Shown: one piece after another, positions 28,801 through 35,580 of the stretch
Numbering within the stretch: the stretch's first letter is position 1
Layout of the letters: the number at the start of each line of letters is the position of its first letter
Assembly: GCA_041917755.1 (NCBI GenBank)
Contig: JAYRWY010000013.1
Span: 62,001-126,000 of the forward strand
DNA from: RGZA01 sp041917755
GTDB lineage: Bacteria; Pseudomonadota; Alphaproteobacteria; UBA9219; RGZA01
Direction of reading: 5' to 3'
Length of the DNA: 64,000 bases
The notes under the pieces: model-generated
Database searches by the model: none
Told to the model about the DNA's origin: nothing
The model's input: only the letters and a program-made list of their open reading frames with translations
Position numbers and translations under genes: made by a program

Positions 28801-29629
28801 CGTTGCCGGCGGGCCATATGCGATTAATCAAAATACACTGGATGCAGGCAGTAACTATACCATTAGCTATACTGGAAATAATCTTTCCATCACGCCCGCG
28901 ACACTGAATATCAATGCCGTCGCAAAAACTAAGCTATATGGCTCTTCTGACCCAAGTCTGACCTATACCTATAGCGGCTTGGCCAATGGCGATACCGCAT
29001 CCATTTTATCGGGCCACTTATCACGTGATGCGGGTGAAAACATTGGTAGATATAGCATTCATCAGCACAGCCTTGCCGCTAATAGCAACTACACCATCAA
29101 TTATACTGGCGCACAGCTGAATATTAATTCGTCGATTATAACTATTATCGCCGATAGCATCCGCAAGAAATACGGCATGCCAGACCCAGAATTGACATAC
29201 ACCGTGAGCGGTCTTTCAACCAGCGATGCTGCACAAATCCTGACGGGTAGCCTCATGCGTGAGGCGGGATCAAACCCAGGGGTATACAGAATTTTGCAAA
29301 ACACACTGTCTACAACCGCAAATTACATGTTGCATTACATTGGCGGAGACTTTGTGATTGCAGAGCGTGAATTGCCGCAAACGGTTATACGTGTATCACA
29401 GGATCCGACGTTAAACATGCCGGAGGAACATAATGTTCCAGGTAATAATAATGCTCCGTCAAATAATCAGGCTGCCGAGCTAGACAACCATACGCAAACC
29501 AACGAGCCCACTTCTGGTGCACAAGTGAACGTAGGCAGAGGATGGTTACGTATCGGCGAAGACCTGCTACGTCAATTAAACCTAAGCAACGATGCGGCTA
29601 TGCGTCTTGGGTTATCTGTGAACCCATAA
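19850..29629 (+). CDS. Giant filamentous haemagglutinin-type adhesin with MBG repeats
   Basis: The 3,259-residue protein has an extended signal peptide (about 1-40, cleaved near LMANP) and a TPS/haemagglutination-activity domain at about 45-300 (NPNGVWFGG near residue 125), the part recognised by TpsB transporters. Residues about 505-712 are LamG-like (LWLDAK and TWSDLSGNANHA). About 1209-1425 is glycine-rich with GGGG runs. Residues 1780-2450 repeat a module with YSNWRDPV at 1790, 2088 and 2394. The end (about 2690-3175) is five MBG/YDG-type repeats with VYGS.DPSLTYTYSG. It should form a beta-helical surface or secreted fibre for attachment. No TpsB gene is in the window. Start is the ATG at 19850; the SD is weak. 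Confidence 0.9.
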   Translation: MYSSSQHHGIFCKLRKSSLMSICMLAWVMLFAQTLPLMANPIDGVVSGGSANISSNGSTLTVTQQSNKAVIDWRGFDIAHGETTNFVQPSASSMTLNRVNSNSPSFINGNLNANGNLILVNPNGVWFGGNARVDVNSLIATTAGISNDAFMNSDGKLNFDIAGNPDAAVVNNGLITAKEAGLVGLVAPNVINNGVIIAKLGRVHLASGDTAAVDMYGDGLLTVAVSDKVKKQLVENNGLISAAGGTIAMTAAAGKDVVNSLVKVSGELHAPSIKQRNGKIIIAAEGSNAVKGNIAANKGKKTGSSTVLVDGVLNASGRNSGERGGSITVTGDNIALMDGTVLDASGSDGASKTTFNQAVSAYRNGAAGGDILVGGDYLGKGDTATAKNLYVSAGTLILNDALNSGDAGRSIFWSDNTTSFLGNVYARALGGKAADSHSWHAVAGGNSGDGGFVETSGHGHLDAGGYVDLTASNGARGTYFLDPTNITIYGNYAPNYGTVIQGDSSTLASTLKLWLDAKQITGLSDGASVTTWSDLSGNANHATGGTSPTYSATGLNGQASVSFGVNSQLIAPAFTVGSIFVVGKSNNATFANYEGLVGGPVTDPGNGHILNGWAGSTGIYKAGSGTFYNSWQNGGLAASGIFSNINASSGWIGSFVTSTPTTTNTAIWIGYISGGSRGWNGLLGETIIYSNTLSTNARNLNEQYQSMKWGIALTPPGSGATEAAQATASIQKGDAADGYSVFTTRYLEHLSQSANISLQASNNITLDLQGDTMNFSTAGRTLTLTAGNQITTASTGTITTNGAAISMYANDSIVFGHALTLNTNGGAVLLNADRDNSGAGAIKLTSTTINSSGGNVTMGGGNGTITACTGYAVGSGSYEDGILMTGGAVNAAGGHIIMNGRSAVTGNSFISGVSLDSGANVNTNNSGSISLYGSGNTGSGTSNRGVRIVNGATVSAQNGNITLNGTGGGSGTSANNYGVFLGGSGGFVSTNGSGNINVTGAGGNLAGSGGVNYGVYISTAGSYLKTLGTGSINITGTKGGQSSSYGFLTDIANAVVTAGTAGNIQLLADTVSFSGAGGGNNISSVGSLTIAPLTAVTMGIGSSATATLNLTDTALAAFNAASYSLGSGTATGVRINTSKNFGASNVVFTSGGLISLVNTLTTTSGNITFNNAVLLTGATTINAGTGTVTFASTVNSANQVTSANVLVVAGGGGGGGGTGGGGGGGGVLNNTSYALTTNSSVTVTVGSGGAASSGINIAGTSGGNSVFGTMTATGGGGGGANNGINGLTGGSGGGGSWNSIGGTGTAGQGNAGAAGASAGAPNYGAGGGGGAGSAGTIGTTTTGGNGGSGIANSITGSSVTYAGGGGGGVYAGGTIGTGGTGGGGNGGSNALSGTAGAANTGGGGGGAGNNSGNGGAGGSGVVIVRYTGAIEQATITGTATSATVGNDTVWTFTSSGTFVANSVGCTGGCNLTINAGTATFGGAIGGTSALGALAITTTNTVALPAVTASSINVVTSGGAANISLGGALNASAASGSGITLNAGNQIVTTATGSMTANTSNTSLTAANGIAFAHTYSLNSNTGNIALNSATTHSAALTISAGTGTITTGSSVTSTASNLTLKSDNMTIGGALAGSGTLYIAPGTNNRTMNFGTPTGALDWDVTELGYISSSKSVTIGLWGTTTGDVYIGGFSLNNNTQVYNMGNIIVSGAVNFMGKNVDLAIGSGDIDINAALTSAGGSLTIRSGAGGNSIMLAGGAGNITLTAAQLDNITDGWGSINFGNSVQPITASTYSNWRDPVYFNSGTSTTTISGAQSTAAGSNANFTFNGPTTFNGNIDTTNSSASAGVGTITLGNYAHTLAANLLTRDANITTNGTISVASGARRLSAGSASYSSTSAMLTINNTISGAGTIALNGNDIDINADITTADIQLRPTLNNTVMGLAGGAGVTQLTSAELDHLKPTSSLTIGSVSAIGAWGGTMNIGAYTWNQTPISSLIFRSDTAMNFLGAQNYAAVTNAYGIRYYTNNYNIADTLTTAIGRTLSFTGSSVTLNVGQGAAAAGIDSTELDLISNGWTSLTFGGETPTTNLLQYSNWRDPVIVQANGTLTISGTQTAAAGSNTTFLVNLGYSAGGSTNINADIDMRPATGGTGSITLTGATHYGQGSAHLVSANLYSGSGGISIDKSVNVTGTASTHQYFNAGTGTITITDNGTNRRGSITATNQYLRLQADDFAIAGAINGTSNAYAWFETNSTSRSMGLAGATGQAQLGTSELDLVTGFGRVDFTSGTGGTNMNSRTWSATNASYFFNSTGLESILQNQSFASNVYFQAPDYTISANLTQTGSGNLYFPTGSNSGGLTLGGGAGTTILDSNELDRIIDGWAGVEFGLGQGNNITLQAYSNWRDPVSFTNAGDLTVSGAQGVGASSNASMLFDQRGVGRTTTINANVDNSAGSGGMTFTAASGAGSTVHLGANLTSANGITINRPVTLTGTAGTTRTITTGTGTLTTSAAGTLSAADKHLKVVADDVSLMGGISGTGNLTFNPYTTGRAMNIGSGTGGLNLSGSELGLFADGFNSIIFDSNNGNSAVTLGANNWLDNLIVTTKNANITVAGATSSTASGDAILLSTTANFINNVGAGALTAGSGRWLVYSTNPSSDTINSLSNNFRRFSCTYGGSCPSFPGTGNGFLYSITPTVTATPNALSSIVYGAATPSLTNYAYTLSGYLGSDASADSVTGTLNGSTSYSAGSSVNNYAINHASGTLSSAMGYAFSYANNASGITVTQRAITLTADAKTKVYGSADPSLTYQLTSGALYGSDSITGALSRTAGETVAGGPYAINQNTLTAGGNYNITYVGNSLSITRAGLTVNANARTKVYGSADPALTYTYSGLTNGDTASVFSGALSRTAGETVAGGPYAINQNTLTAGGNYNITYTGNNLSITPAPLSVSAAAKSKVYGSSDPSLTYTYSGLTNGDTASVFSGALSRTAGETVAGGPYAINQNTLDAGSNYTISYTGNNLSITPATLNINAVAKTKLYGSSDPSLTYTYSGLANGDTASILSGHLSRDAGENIGRYSIHQHSLAANSNYTINYTGAQLNINSSIITIIADSIRKKYGMPDPELTYTVSGLSTSDAAQILTGSLMREAGSNPGVYRILQNTLSTTANYMLHYIGGDFVIAERELPQTVIRVSQDPTLNMPEEHNVPGNNNAPSNNQAAELDNHTQTNEPTSGAQVNVGRGWLRIGEDLLRQLNLSNDAAMRLGLSVNP
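28200..29370 (+). repeat. Tandem MBG repeat array in the adhesin gene
   Basis: Five units of about 230-240 bases encode MBG-type domains. Units starting near 28430 and 28670 share long almost identical stretches (for example 28497-28600 against 28737-28840), which points to recent duplication or gene conversion. The outer units are more diverged. Confidence 0.8.
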
Positions 29630-29638
29630 TATCGCTGC

Positions 29639-30199
29639 CTAGCGTTTGACGCGGGTAATTTTAGAGCCTTCGATGCTGACGCCCGCCATTAAGCCGGATT
29701 GGCCAAAGATGAATGCATAGGCATCATCCTTTAATGTAGTGGAGGAGAGGTTTTTTGCTGCGCCTTCATCCACGATGACCACGGTTGGGCCAACACCGAT
29801 TTCCCAACCTTGGGATTTGCGCAGATAATTGAGGGCGTTATCGGTCATCAGGAATACCGCATAGCTGTAAGCCTGCGCGCCAGCCTGCAAGCCCCAAGAT
29901 CCGGATACAGAGTTGTAATAACCATCCACGCGGCCATCGACCAGCAATTCGCCTTCACCATAGCTGCCGCCGAAGATAAGGCCAGCCTTGATAATTTCTG
30001 GAAAAATCAAAATTGCCTTCGCTTTATCGGCGAGAATTTTTGCACTGGGATGAGTACGATATAGTTTTTCAAGTTCCTGCTTAGAGCTTTGGTCAATATC
30101 CGCGCCGGTTTCGGCTTGTGCCGATTGTATCCCACCCATCGACATAAAAAGCGCTGCGGCGAGTACAAGTTTGAGCAGGATTGAGCCAGATTTTGCCAT
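29639..30199 (-). CDS. SYLF-domain (Ysc84/DUF500) exported protein
   Basis: The 186-residue protein has a signal peptide (cleavage near SAQAE, residue 30) and a SYLF domain from about residue 60: AKAILIFPEIIKAGLIFGGSYG, then the Trp-containing SGSWGLQAGAQAYSYAV and VDEGAAKNLSSTTLKDDAYAF. SYLF proteins bind phospholipids, and bacterial members are periplasmic. It converges with the adhesin gene, only nine bases away. The family call is firm; the cellular role is unknown. Confidence 0.9.
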   Translation of the reverse strand: MAKSGSILLKLVLAAALFMSMGGIQSAQAETGADIDQSSKQELEKLYRTHPSAKILADKAKAILIFPEIIKAGLIFGGSYGEGELLVDGRVDGYYNSVSGSWGLQAGAQAYSYAVFLMTDNALNYLRKSQGWEIGVGPTVVIVDEGAAKNLSSTTLKDDAYAFIFGQSGLMAGVSIEGSKITRVKR

Positions 30200-30396
30200 T
30201 TGGGATCTCCATATGTTTATTATTGGAATCGTAGGTAGCAGCGCATAAAAAAGCGATATGAAATAGGCATATAATTCATTTGCAGCTTTTTTGTGAATGA
30301 AAGTAATTCCACATCTCTGTTAACCAAACCTGCATGTTAGTTTTTATCTGTCTTGGATATTAAACAAGCAGTTTTAGTCAGTAGTTGGAGAGATGG

Positions 30397-30936
30397 ATGA
30401 CGTTATTCTGTAAAACCTTGATCGTTTTGATTCTGCTGTGCATGGGAAGTTTTACTGATGCATATGCGTTTACAGGTACCCAAGGCACGGTTTTCTTTCC
30501 TCCTGAAAATCCACAAGATTGCAATGAAAATACCTATCTGAATTGGGCAGGCCCGGGAAGTAATGTTCGCTGCGAGCCGTTGCCAACCATTACAGCGCTG
30601 GAATGCCCGGAAGGCTATGCCGGAACTAAGCTTGCTGATAATTCAGAATTGAAGCTATGCGTTCTGGTTGCCAAAAAAGTGAAAGTTTGCCCACAATATA
30701 TGCCACCCCTTTGCGACGATGACGAAGAATTAGTCGGCGGCGGTGTAGGCAGTGATGGTTGTGATTTAGCACCTCAATGCAAAAAGAAGGTTGTGGTAAC
30801 ATCCTGCCCGATCTTTATGCCGCCGCTGTGCAAAGAAGGCGAAGAGCTGGTAAGTGGCGGTAGGGGGAGTGACGGTTGTGAGTTAGCGCCGCAGTGCAAG
30901 AAAAAAACATTCCATCGGTCTTTAGGAAAAATCTAA
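30397..30936 (+). CDS. Secreted Cys-repeat protein
   Basis: The 179-residue protein starts with a signal peptide (MTLFCKTLIVLILLCMG, cleavage near DAYAF). Two 34-residue repeats follow, each C-x7-C-x15-C-x5-C, the first starting CPQYMPPLC and the second CPIFMPPLC, and both ending LAPQCKKK. The cysteines probably form disulfides in the periplasm or outside. I cannot name a family; the spacing recalls small protease-inhibitor-like modules, but this is loose. The ATG at 30397 follows GGAGAGATGG. A hairpin terminator follows the gene. Confidence 0.7.
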   Translation: MTLFCKTLIVLILLCMGSFTDAYAFTGTQGTVFFPPENPQDCNENTYLNWAGPGSNVRCEPLPTITALECPEGYAGTKLADNSELKLCVLVAKKVKVCPQYMPPLCDDDEELVGGGVGSDGCDLAPQCKKKVVVTSCPIFMPPLCKEGEELVSGGRGSDGCELAPQCKKKTFHRSLGKI

Positions 30937-30953
30937 GTCTGGTATCCAGTTAG

Positions 30954-30988
30954 AAAACCGCCCGCATCAGTAATGGTGCAGGCGGTTT
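30954..30988 (+). terminator. Rho-independent-like hairpin after the Cys-repeat gene
   Basis: AAAACCGCC and GGCGGTTT pair, with CGCA/TGCA extending the stem, 18 bases after the stop codon. The T-run after it is short. Confidence 0.6.
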
Positions 30989-31057
30989 AGCATTTATTGA
31001 ATGGAATTATCGAATAGCTGAGGTAGTCTGTGTTTAGTAAAAACCAAAGGCAAATCA

Positions 31058-32122
31058 ATGGATCGTTATCGCTATATTGACGCGTTGCGTGCAATCGCCG
31101 CTTTGGCTGTTATTTATTTCCATGTGTCGATGGAGTTGACCCATCAAGGGCTGGTGTCCTCTGGGATCGAGAAAAATCTCTATACTGTACTTACCGAATA
31201 TTTTGATCTTGGTAAAATTGCGGTCATAGTTTTTTTTGCAATATCCGGCTTTGTTGTGCCGTTTACCTTACTGAAGGCACAGCAGAAGCCAATACAATCA
31301 TTTGTAATAAGCCGCTTGTTCAGACTATATCCCGCATATTGGCTATCGATACCGTTCGGGGTTGTATTTGGATACTTGATTGCAGATAAGGCAATCACTG
31401 CAAAAATAATAAGTGTCAATTTTACGATGCTGCAGCAATTTGCCGGGATTGAAAATATCATCGGCTTATATTGGACATTGCAAATTGAACTGATTTTTTA
31501 TGTGTGTTGTGTTGGGCTGTTTTGCATTGGATGGCTGCAAAATAGCCGAAAAGTGTTTTGGGTGGCGGTAATCTGTGTGGGCTTGGCTCTTATCCTTGCT
31601 GTGGCAAGGGGAATGATGAATGTTAAATTTCCAATCGCTTTGCCGTTATCACTTTCTGTAATGTTTTGGGGCGTGTTGTGGCGAAAGACGCTATCGGAAG
31701 ACGATTTGGAAGCGAAGCGATTGGCCAATATCTTTGCGGCATTATTTGTTGTTCTTATCCCGGTTATCTCGCTATGCGGCTATAACTCCAATATGGGATT
31801 TGGTGAGACGTGGTACAAGTATACACTAACGTATATTACCGCGATTGCGTTGTTCATAACATTCACGCGCTTCATCAAACTTGAAAATCCGGTGCTCGCC
31901 TATTTAGGTAAGATCAGTTATTCGGTTTATTTGTTCGGCCCGATTGGGCAAATTATTGTTATGACATATTTCCCAAAAGTGATGGGTAGTTTTAGTCATG
32001 GCTATATTTTTATCACCATGGCGTTGGTTATTTTATGGTCGTCACTGATATATCGTTTTGTTGAAGCGCCAAGTATCAATGCGGGTAGATCATTGATTGC
32101 CAAATTTGCGCCCAAGGCATAA
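31058..32122 (+). CDS. Acyltransferase family 3 (OafA/YrhL type) membrane protein
   Basis: This 354-residue protein starts RYRYIDALRAIAALAVIYFHVS, the signature of acyltransferase family 3 with the conserved Arg and catalytic His, and has about ten hydrophobic helices. The segment GFVVPFTLLK and the SRLFRLYPAYW motif near residue 90 also fit. Such enzymes acetylate or otherwise acylate surface polysaccharides, lipopolysaccharide or peptidoglycan at the inner membrane. It stands alone between terminators, so the acceptor is unknown. Confidence 0.9.
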   Translation: MDRYRYIDALRAIAALAVIYFHVSMELTHQGLVSSGIEKNLYTVLTEYFDLGKIAVIVFFAISGFVVPFTLLKAQQKPIQSFVISRLFRLYPAYWLSIPFGVVFGYLIADKAITAKIISVNFTMLQQFAGIENIIGLYWTLQIELIFYVCCVGLFCIGWLQNSRKVFWVAVICVGLALILAVARGMMNVKFPIALPLSLSVMFWGVLWRKTLSEDDLEAKRLANIFAALFVVLIPVISLCGYNSNMGFGETWYKYTLTYITAIALFITFTRFIKLENPVLAYLGKISYSVYLFGPIGQIIVMTYFPKVMGSFSHGYIFITMALVILWSSLIYRFVEAPSINAGRSLIAKFAPKA

Positions 32123-32124
32123 AA

Positions 32125-32163
32125 AACGCCCATACCGTTTCCGATATGGGCGTTGATTTTTAT
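32125..32163 (+). terminator. Rho-independent terminator
   Basis: AACGCCCATA and TATGGGCGTT form a ten-pair stem with loop CCGTTTCCGA, followed by a T-rich run (GATTTTTATT). It lies three bases after the acyltransferase stop. Since the stem is preceded by A residues, it may serve metY on the other strand as well. Confidence 0.88.
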
Positions 32164-32177
32164 TATATTAGAGTGAC

Positions 32178-33494
32178 TTACGCGACTTTCTTCACATTCG
32201 CATTGCTGGCCTTATCCAAGGCTTGTGAAATATCGGCAATGATATCATCGGAATGTTCAATACCGATGGACAGGCGAACATAGCCAGGGGTTACACCCGT
32301 GAGCAGCTGTTCTTTTGCGTTTAACTGGCTATGCGTGGTGCTTGCAGGATGGATGGCAAGGGTACGTGCATCACCAATGTTAGCGACGTGGTAAGCAAGT
32401 TCCAACGCATCGATAAATGCTTTACCTGCATCCACGCCGCCCTTTAATTCAAACCCAATCAAGCTGCCATTGCCGCCTTTAAGGTACTTGTTTGCGCGTT
32501 CCTTCGCTTTGCCTTCGGCGATGGATGGGTGGATGACTCGTGAAACGGCGGGGTGCTTTTTCAAGAACTCGGTCACCTTCACGGCGTTTTCACAATGCGC
32601 ACGCATACGAAGTGGCAAGGTTTCAAGGCCTTGCAAAATCAGGAATGCGTTAAAGGGGGCGAGTGCCGAACCCAAATCACGCAGCAAGGTGGTGCGTGCC
32701 TTGATGATGTAGGCAACAGGGCCAATACCCTTGACTGCCTGTGTCCACACTGCGCCATGATAGGATGGGTCAGGGGTGTTGAGGGCAGGTTGGCGTTGCG
32801 GGAATTTTTCCCAGTCAAAGTTACCGCTGTCGATGATGATACCGCCTAGGCCGTTACCATGGCCACCAATCCACTTGGTGAGGGAGTACACAACCACAGC
32901 TGCGCCATGTTCGATTGGCTTGCAGATGATAGGCGCGGCAGTATTATCGACAATCAATGGAATGCCTTGTTCACGGCCAATGGTGGCAACTTCCGCAATC
33001 GGGAACACTTCCAGTTTTGGATTTGGCAAGGTTTCAGCGTAGTACGCACGGGTGCGTTCATCGGTCAGCTTGCGGAAGTTTTCAGGATCAGCTGGGTCAG
33101 CAAAGCGAACTTCAATGCCCATATCCTTGAATACGTTTTTAAAGAGGTTGTAGGTTCCGCCGTACAAATCGGTCGAGGACACGATGTTGTCACCGGCCTT
33201 GGCGATGTTTTGGATAGCAAATGCCGATGCCGATTGACCGGATGTTACGGTAAGAGCGGCCACGCCGCCATCAATCGCAGCCAAACGCTTTTCAAGCACA
33301 TCGCAGGTCGGGTTCATCAAACGGGTGTAGATGTTACCAAGTTCCTTGAGGGCGAACAGGTTTGCCGCATGTTCGGTATCTTTAAATTCGTAAGCTGTGG
33401 TGGCGTAGATGGGCACAGCAACCGAACCCGTAGTTGGGTCGGAACGATGGCCCGCGTGCAGTGCCAATGTTTCTGGGTGTTTGGATTTGGTCAT
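32178..33494 (-). CDS. metY: O-acetylhomoserine sulfhydrylase
   Basis: MetY is a PLP enzyme that joins O-acetylhomoserine and sulfide to homocysteine. The 438-residue protein has the Cys/Met-metabolism signature: VTSGQSASAFAIQ near residue 83, YLYGGTYN-like TDLYGGTYNLF, DNTAAPIICKPIEHGA, and the Schiff-base lysine in YSLTKWIGGHGN near residue 208. Length is right for the OAH sulfhydrylase branch rather than cystathionine synthases (about 390). It lies 27 bases downstream of metX-metW on the same strand, with GGAGACC before its ATG, so it shares the SAM-II controlled transcript. It uses the acetylhomoserine that MetX makes. Confidence 0.95.
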   Translation of the reverse strand: MTKSKHPETLALHAGHRSDPTTGSVAVPIYATTAYEFKDTEHAANLFALKELGNIYTRLMNPTCDVLEKRLAAIDGGVAALTVTSGQSASAFAIQNIAKAGDNIVSSTDLYGGTYNLFKNVFKDMGIEVRFADPADPENFRKLTDERTRAYYAETLPNPKLEVFPIAEVATIGREQGIPLIVDNTAAPIICKPIEHGAAVVVYSLTKWIGGHGNGLGGIIIDSGNFDWEKFPQRQPALNTPDPSYHGAVWTQAVKGIGPVAYIIKARTTLLRDLGSALAPFNAFLILQGLETLPLRMRAHCENAVKVTEFLKKHPAVSRVIHPSIAEGKAKERANKYLKGGNGSLIGFELKGGVDAGKAFIDALELAYHVANIGDARTLAIHPASTTHSQLNAKEQLLTGVTPGYVRLSIGIEHSDDIIADISQALDKASNANVKKVA

Positions 33495-33521
33495 GGTGGT
33501 CTCCTTTGTTAAAAATAAGCG

Positions 33522-35369
33522 TTAGCGTGAAAGTATGTACAGCCCTTGTGAGGCAAATAGGTTTGCATGGTTGGCCCAAAGGCCGTTCAGCGGTTTGCCA
33601 ACCGCATCCAACGGGATGGATTTTTTAATACGCATTCTACCTTCTTTGGCAAAATTGCGGAAATCGTCAAGCGTACAAAAGCGGATATTGGGCGAATTGT
33701 ACCATTCAAAGGGTAATGAGGGCGATTTTGGTGACTGCCCAAGTAGGCAGAAATGCAAGCGTGCCTGCCAATGGCCAAAATTGGCCACGTTAACAATTAC
33801 GGTTGGGGCAATGCGGCGAAGTTGCTGGAGGATTTCCAAGGGGCGCGGCAATTCCGACAAAGTACGGTTTAATATCACCACATCATACGCATCATCAGGG
33901 TAGGTGGTAAGGTCAACATTCGCATCACCTTGAATTACGCCCAGACCCTTGGCGACGGCATTTTGCACATTGGTGCGGTCATATTCCAAACCGAAGCCGC
34001 GCACATTTTTATGGTCAATCAGCCATTTCAATAAAGTACCATCACCGCAACCGACGTCTAATACGCGGCTGCCTGCGGGTACTTCATCGGCAATCATTTG
34101 CAATTCTTCAGGAAGGCTTGCCCCATTGGTGGCGGGCACGGCGCATACGCGGCGGCGGTCTTCGCAGCCAGCGATAAAGCCAGCGAGTTGTCGGTGAAAT
34201 TCCGGTTCATCCAATAAAAACGCGTCATGGCCTTTATCGGATTCAATATCAATATAGCTCACATCGGCGTTTGCACCTGTGAGTGCCTTTACCAAGGTGC
34301 GGCTTTCAGATGATGGGAATAACCAATCGCTGGTGAAGCTGACCACCAGAAAACGTGTGGGGCTTCCCGCGAATGCTTTTGCCAATGTGCCATTCCCTAA
34401 ATCATCGGCGAGGTCATAATAATCCATCGCGCGGGTGATATAGAGGTAGGAGTTGGGATCAAAGCGGTCGACAAAACTTTCGCCTTGATGACGCAGATAG
34501 GATTCAACCTGGAAATCTGCATCGAACCCGAATGACACCGCGGAGCGGTCTTGCAAACGGCGACCGAATTTCCGCTGTAATGCGCTTTCGGATAAATACG
34601 TAATGTGCGCGGCCATACGCGCAACCGACAAACCCGCAGCAGGACGCTGTCCATCCTTTAAATATAGGCCTTTATTCCATAATGGATCGGCCATAATCGC
34701 CTGACGGCCAACCTCACCAAAGGCGATGTTTTGCGCGGAGTGGCGCGGTGCAGCAGCAATAGCGGCGCAGGCAAACACTTTTTCCGGATACAACGCCGCC
34801 CATGATAAGGCTTGCATGCCGCCCAATGATCCGCCGATGACAAGGAAGAGCTGCGGAATTTGCAAATGGTCAATGAGCGCTTTTTGGGCACGCACCATAT
34901 CGTGAATGGTGATGACCGGAAAATCGAGGCCCCATACATTCCCTGTTGCAGGGTTGACATTGCGTGGGCCTTCGCTGCCCATGCAGCCGCCGATGATGTT
35001 CGCGCAAATGACAAAATAATTATTGGTATCGATGATTTTATCTGGCCCAACCATGATTTCCCACCAGCCGGGTTTGCCGGTAACGGGGTGGGGCTCAGCC
35101 ACATATTGATCGCCCGTTAGTGCGTGGCAGACCAATATAACATTGCTTTTTTCAGGGTTGAGCGTGCCATAGGTTTGGTAGGAGACCCAGTAATTGGAAA
35201 GGCTTCCGCCGCAATCAAGTTTGAGCGGTTCTGCTGTGCCAAGTTGCACGCGTTTGCCCGGCAAATGTGCCGGATCAAAATTGGGCAGTGATGGAGATGG
35301 AAGTAAACTTGCCTTCGTCATAAACCCGTTCCCAGTAATAGGACCACGGCGTTTTTCACGAATTGCCAT
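33522..35369 (-). CDS. metX: Fused homoserine O-acetyltransferase (MetX) and MetW domain
   Basis: Residues about 45-395 are an alpha/beta-hydrolase homoserine O-acetyltransferase: HALTGDQY near residue 82, NIIGGCMGSEGPR (124-136), the nucleophile in GGSLGGMQ (Ser about 181), and SDWLFP and KGHDAFLLDEP for the Asp and His. Residues about 405-612 are MetW: SRVLDVGCGDGTLLKWL, then NRTLSELPRPLEIL and VNVANFGHWQARL. MetX and MetW are usually separate adjacent genes in proteobacteria, and MetW is known to assist MetX. Here they are one chain. The start may be ATG at 35369, just after the riboswitch, or ATG at 35321 with GGGAACGGG upstream. Confidence 0.94.
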   Translation of the reverse strand: MAIREKRRGPITGNGFMTKASLLPSPSLPNFDPAHLPGKRVQLGTAEPLKLDCGGSLSNYWVSYQTYGTLNPEKSNVILVCHALTGDQYVAEPHPVTGKPGWWEIMVGPDKIIDTNNYFVICANIIGGCMGSEGPRNVNPATGNVWGLDFPVITIHDMVRAQKALIDHLQIPQLFLVIGGSLGGMQALSWAALYPEKVFACAAIAAAPRHSAQNIAFGEVGRQAIMADPLWNKGLYLKDGQRPAAGLSVARMAAHITYLSESALQRKFGRRLQDRSAVSFGFDADFQVESYLRHQGESFVDRFDPNSYLYITRAMDYYDLADDLGNGTLAKAFAGSPTRFLVVSFTSDWLFPSSESRTLVKALTGANADVSYIDIESDKGHDAFLLDEPEFHRQLAGFIAGCEDRRRVCAVPATNGASLPEELQMIADEVPAGSRVLDVGCGDGTLLKWLIDHKNVRGFGLEYDRTNVQNAVAKGLGVIQGDANVDLTTYPDDAYDVVILNRTLSELPRPLEILQQLRRIAPTVIVNVANFGHWQARLHFCLLGQSPKSPSLPFEWYNSPNIRFCTLDDFRNFAKEGRMRIKKSIPLDAVGKPLNGLWANHANLFASQGLYILSR

Positions 35370-35370
35370 G

Positions 35371-35443
35371 CGCTTTAGCAGACTTTACGTGGTGCAAGCT
35401 GTCCAATAAGGGAGGTTTTTAAGCTCCATCAAATCCCACGAAG
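35371..35443 (-). promoter_or_regulatory. SAM-II riboswitch upstream of metX-metW
   Basis: Read on the minus strand: CGTGG, GATTTGA, a GGAG/CTCC hairpin insert, GCTTGCA, CCACG, then GTAAAGTCTGCTAAAGC. CGTGG/CCACG is P1, and GCTT pairs with AAGC to make the pseudoknot. All conserved blocks of the alphaproteobacterial SAM-II class are present in order. The 3' AAAGC lies 2-3 bases before the first ATG, so SAM binding would hide the ribosome site. Confidence 0.87.
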
Positions 35444-35474
35444 AGGCCGCAGATGAAACGGCGTTCTTGAATTC

Positions 35475-35504
35475 ATACTAGGATGAAAGGGATTAAGTTG
35501 TCAA
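35475..35504 (-). promoter_or_regulatory. Sigma-70-type promoter for metX-metW-metY
   Basis: On the minus strand, TTGACA (35499-35504) and TAGTAT (35475-35480) are 18 bases apart. Transcription would begin near 35468, about 25 bases before the SAM-II riboswitch. Confidence 0.65.
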
Positions 35505-35516
35505 ACGTGAATTTGA
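35501..35516. promoter_or_regulatory. Inverted repeat TCAAA-N6-TTTGA between the divergent promoters
   Basis: A perfect 5-6-5 inverted repeat overlaps the -35 box of the metX promoter and lies just before the -35 box of the rightward promoter. It could be an operator for a dimeric regulator, but I cannot name one. Confidence 0.35.
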
Positions 35517-35524
35517 ATTTTGGC

Positions 35525-35553
35525 TTGACGAACCTTTTATCTATGCCTATTTG
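35525..35553 (+). promoter_or_regulatory. Possible sigma-70-type promoter for the cys/met operon
   Basis: TTGACG (35525-35530) and TATTTG (35548-35553) are 17 bases apart. The -10 is a poor match. Transcription would start about 20 bases before the rightward SAM-II riboswitch. Confidence 0.45.
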
Positions 35554-35580
35554 TTAGTCATTCATTGGGGTAACACCTAG

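Noticed and set aside
28200..29370. Regular repeats as a CRISPR array
   Set aside because: The repeats are about 235 bases, in frame and encode MBG domains; there are no spacers.
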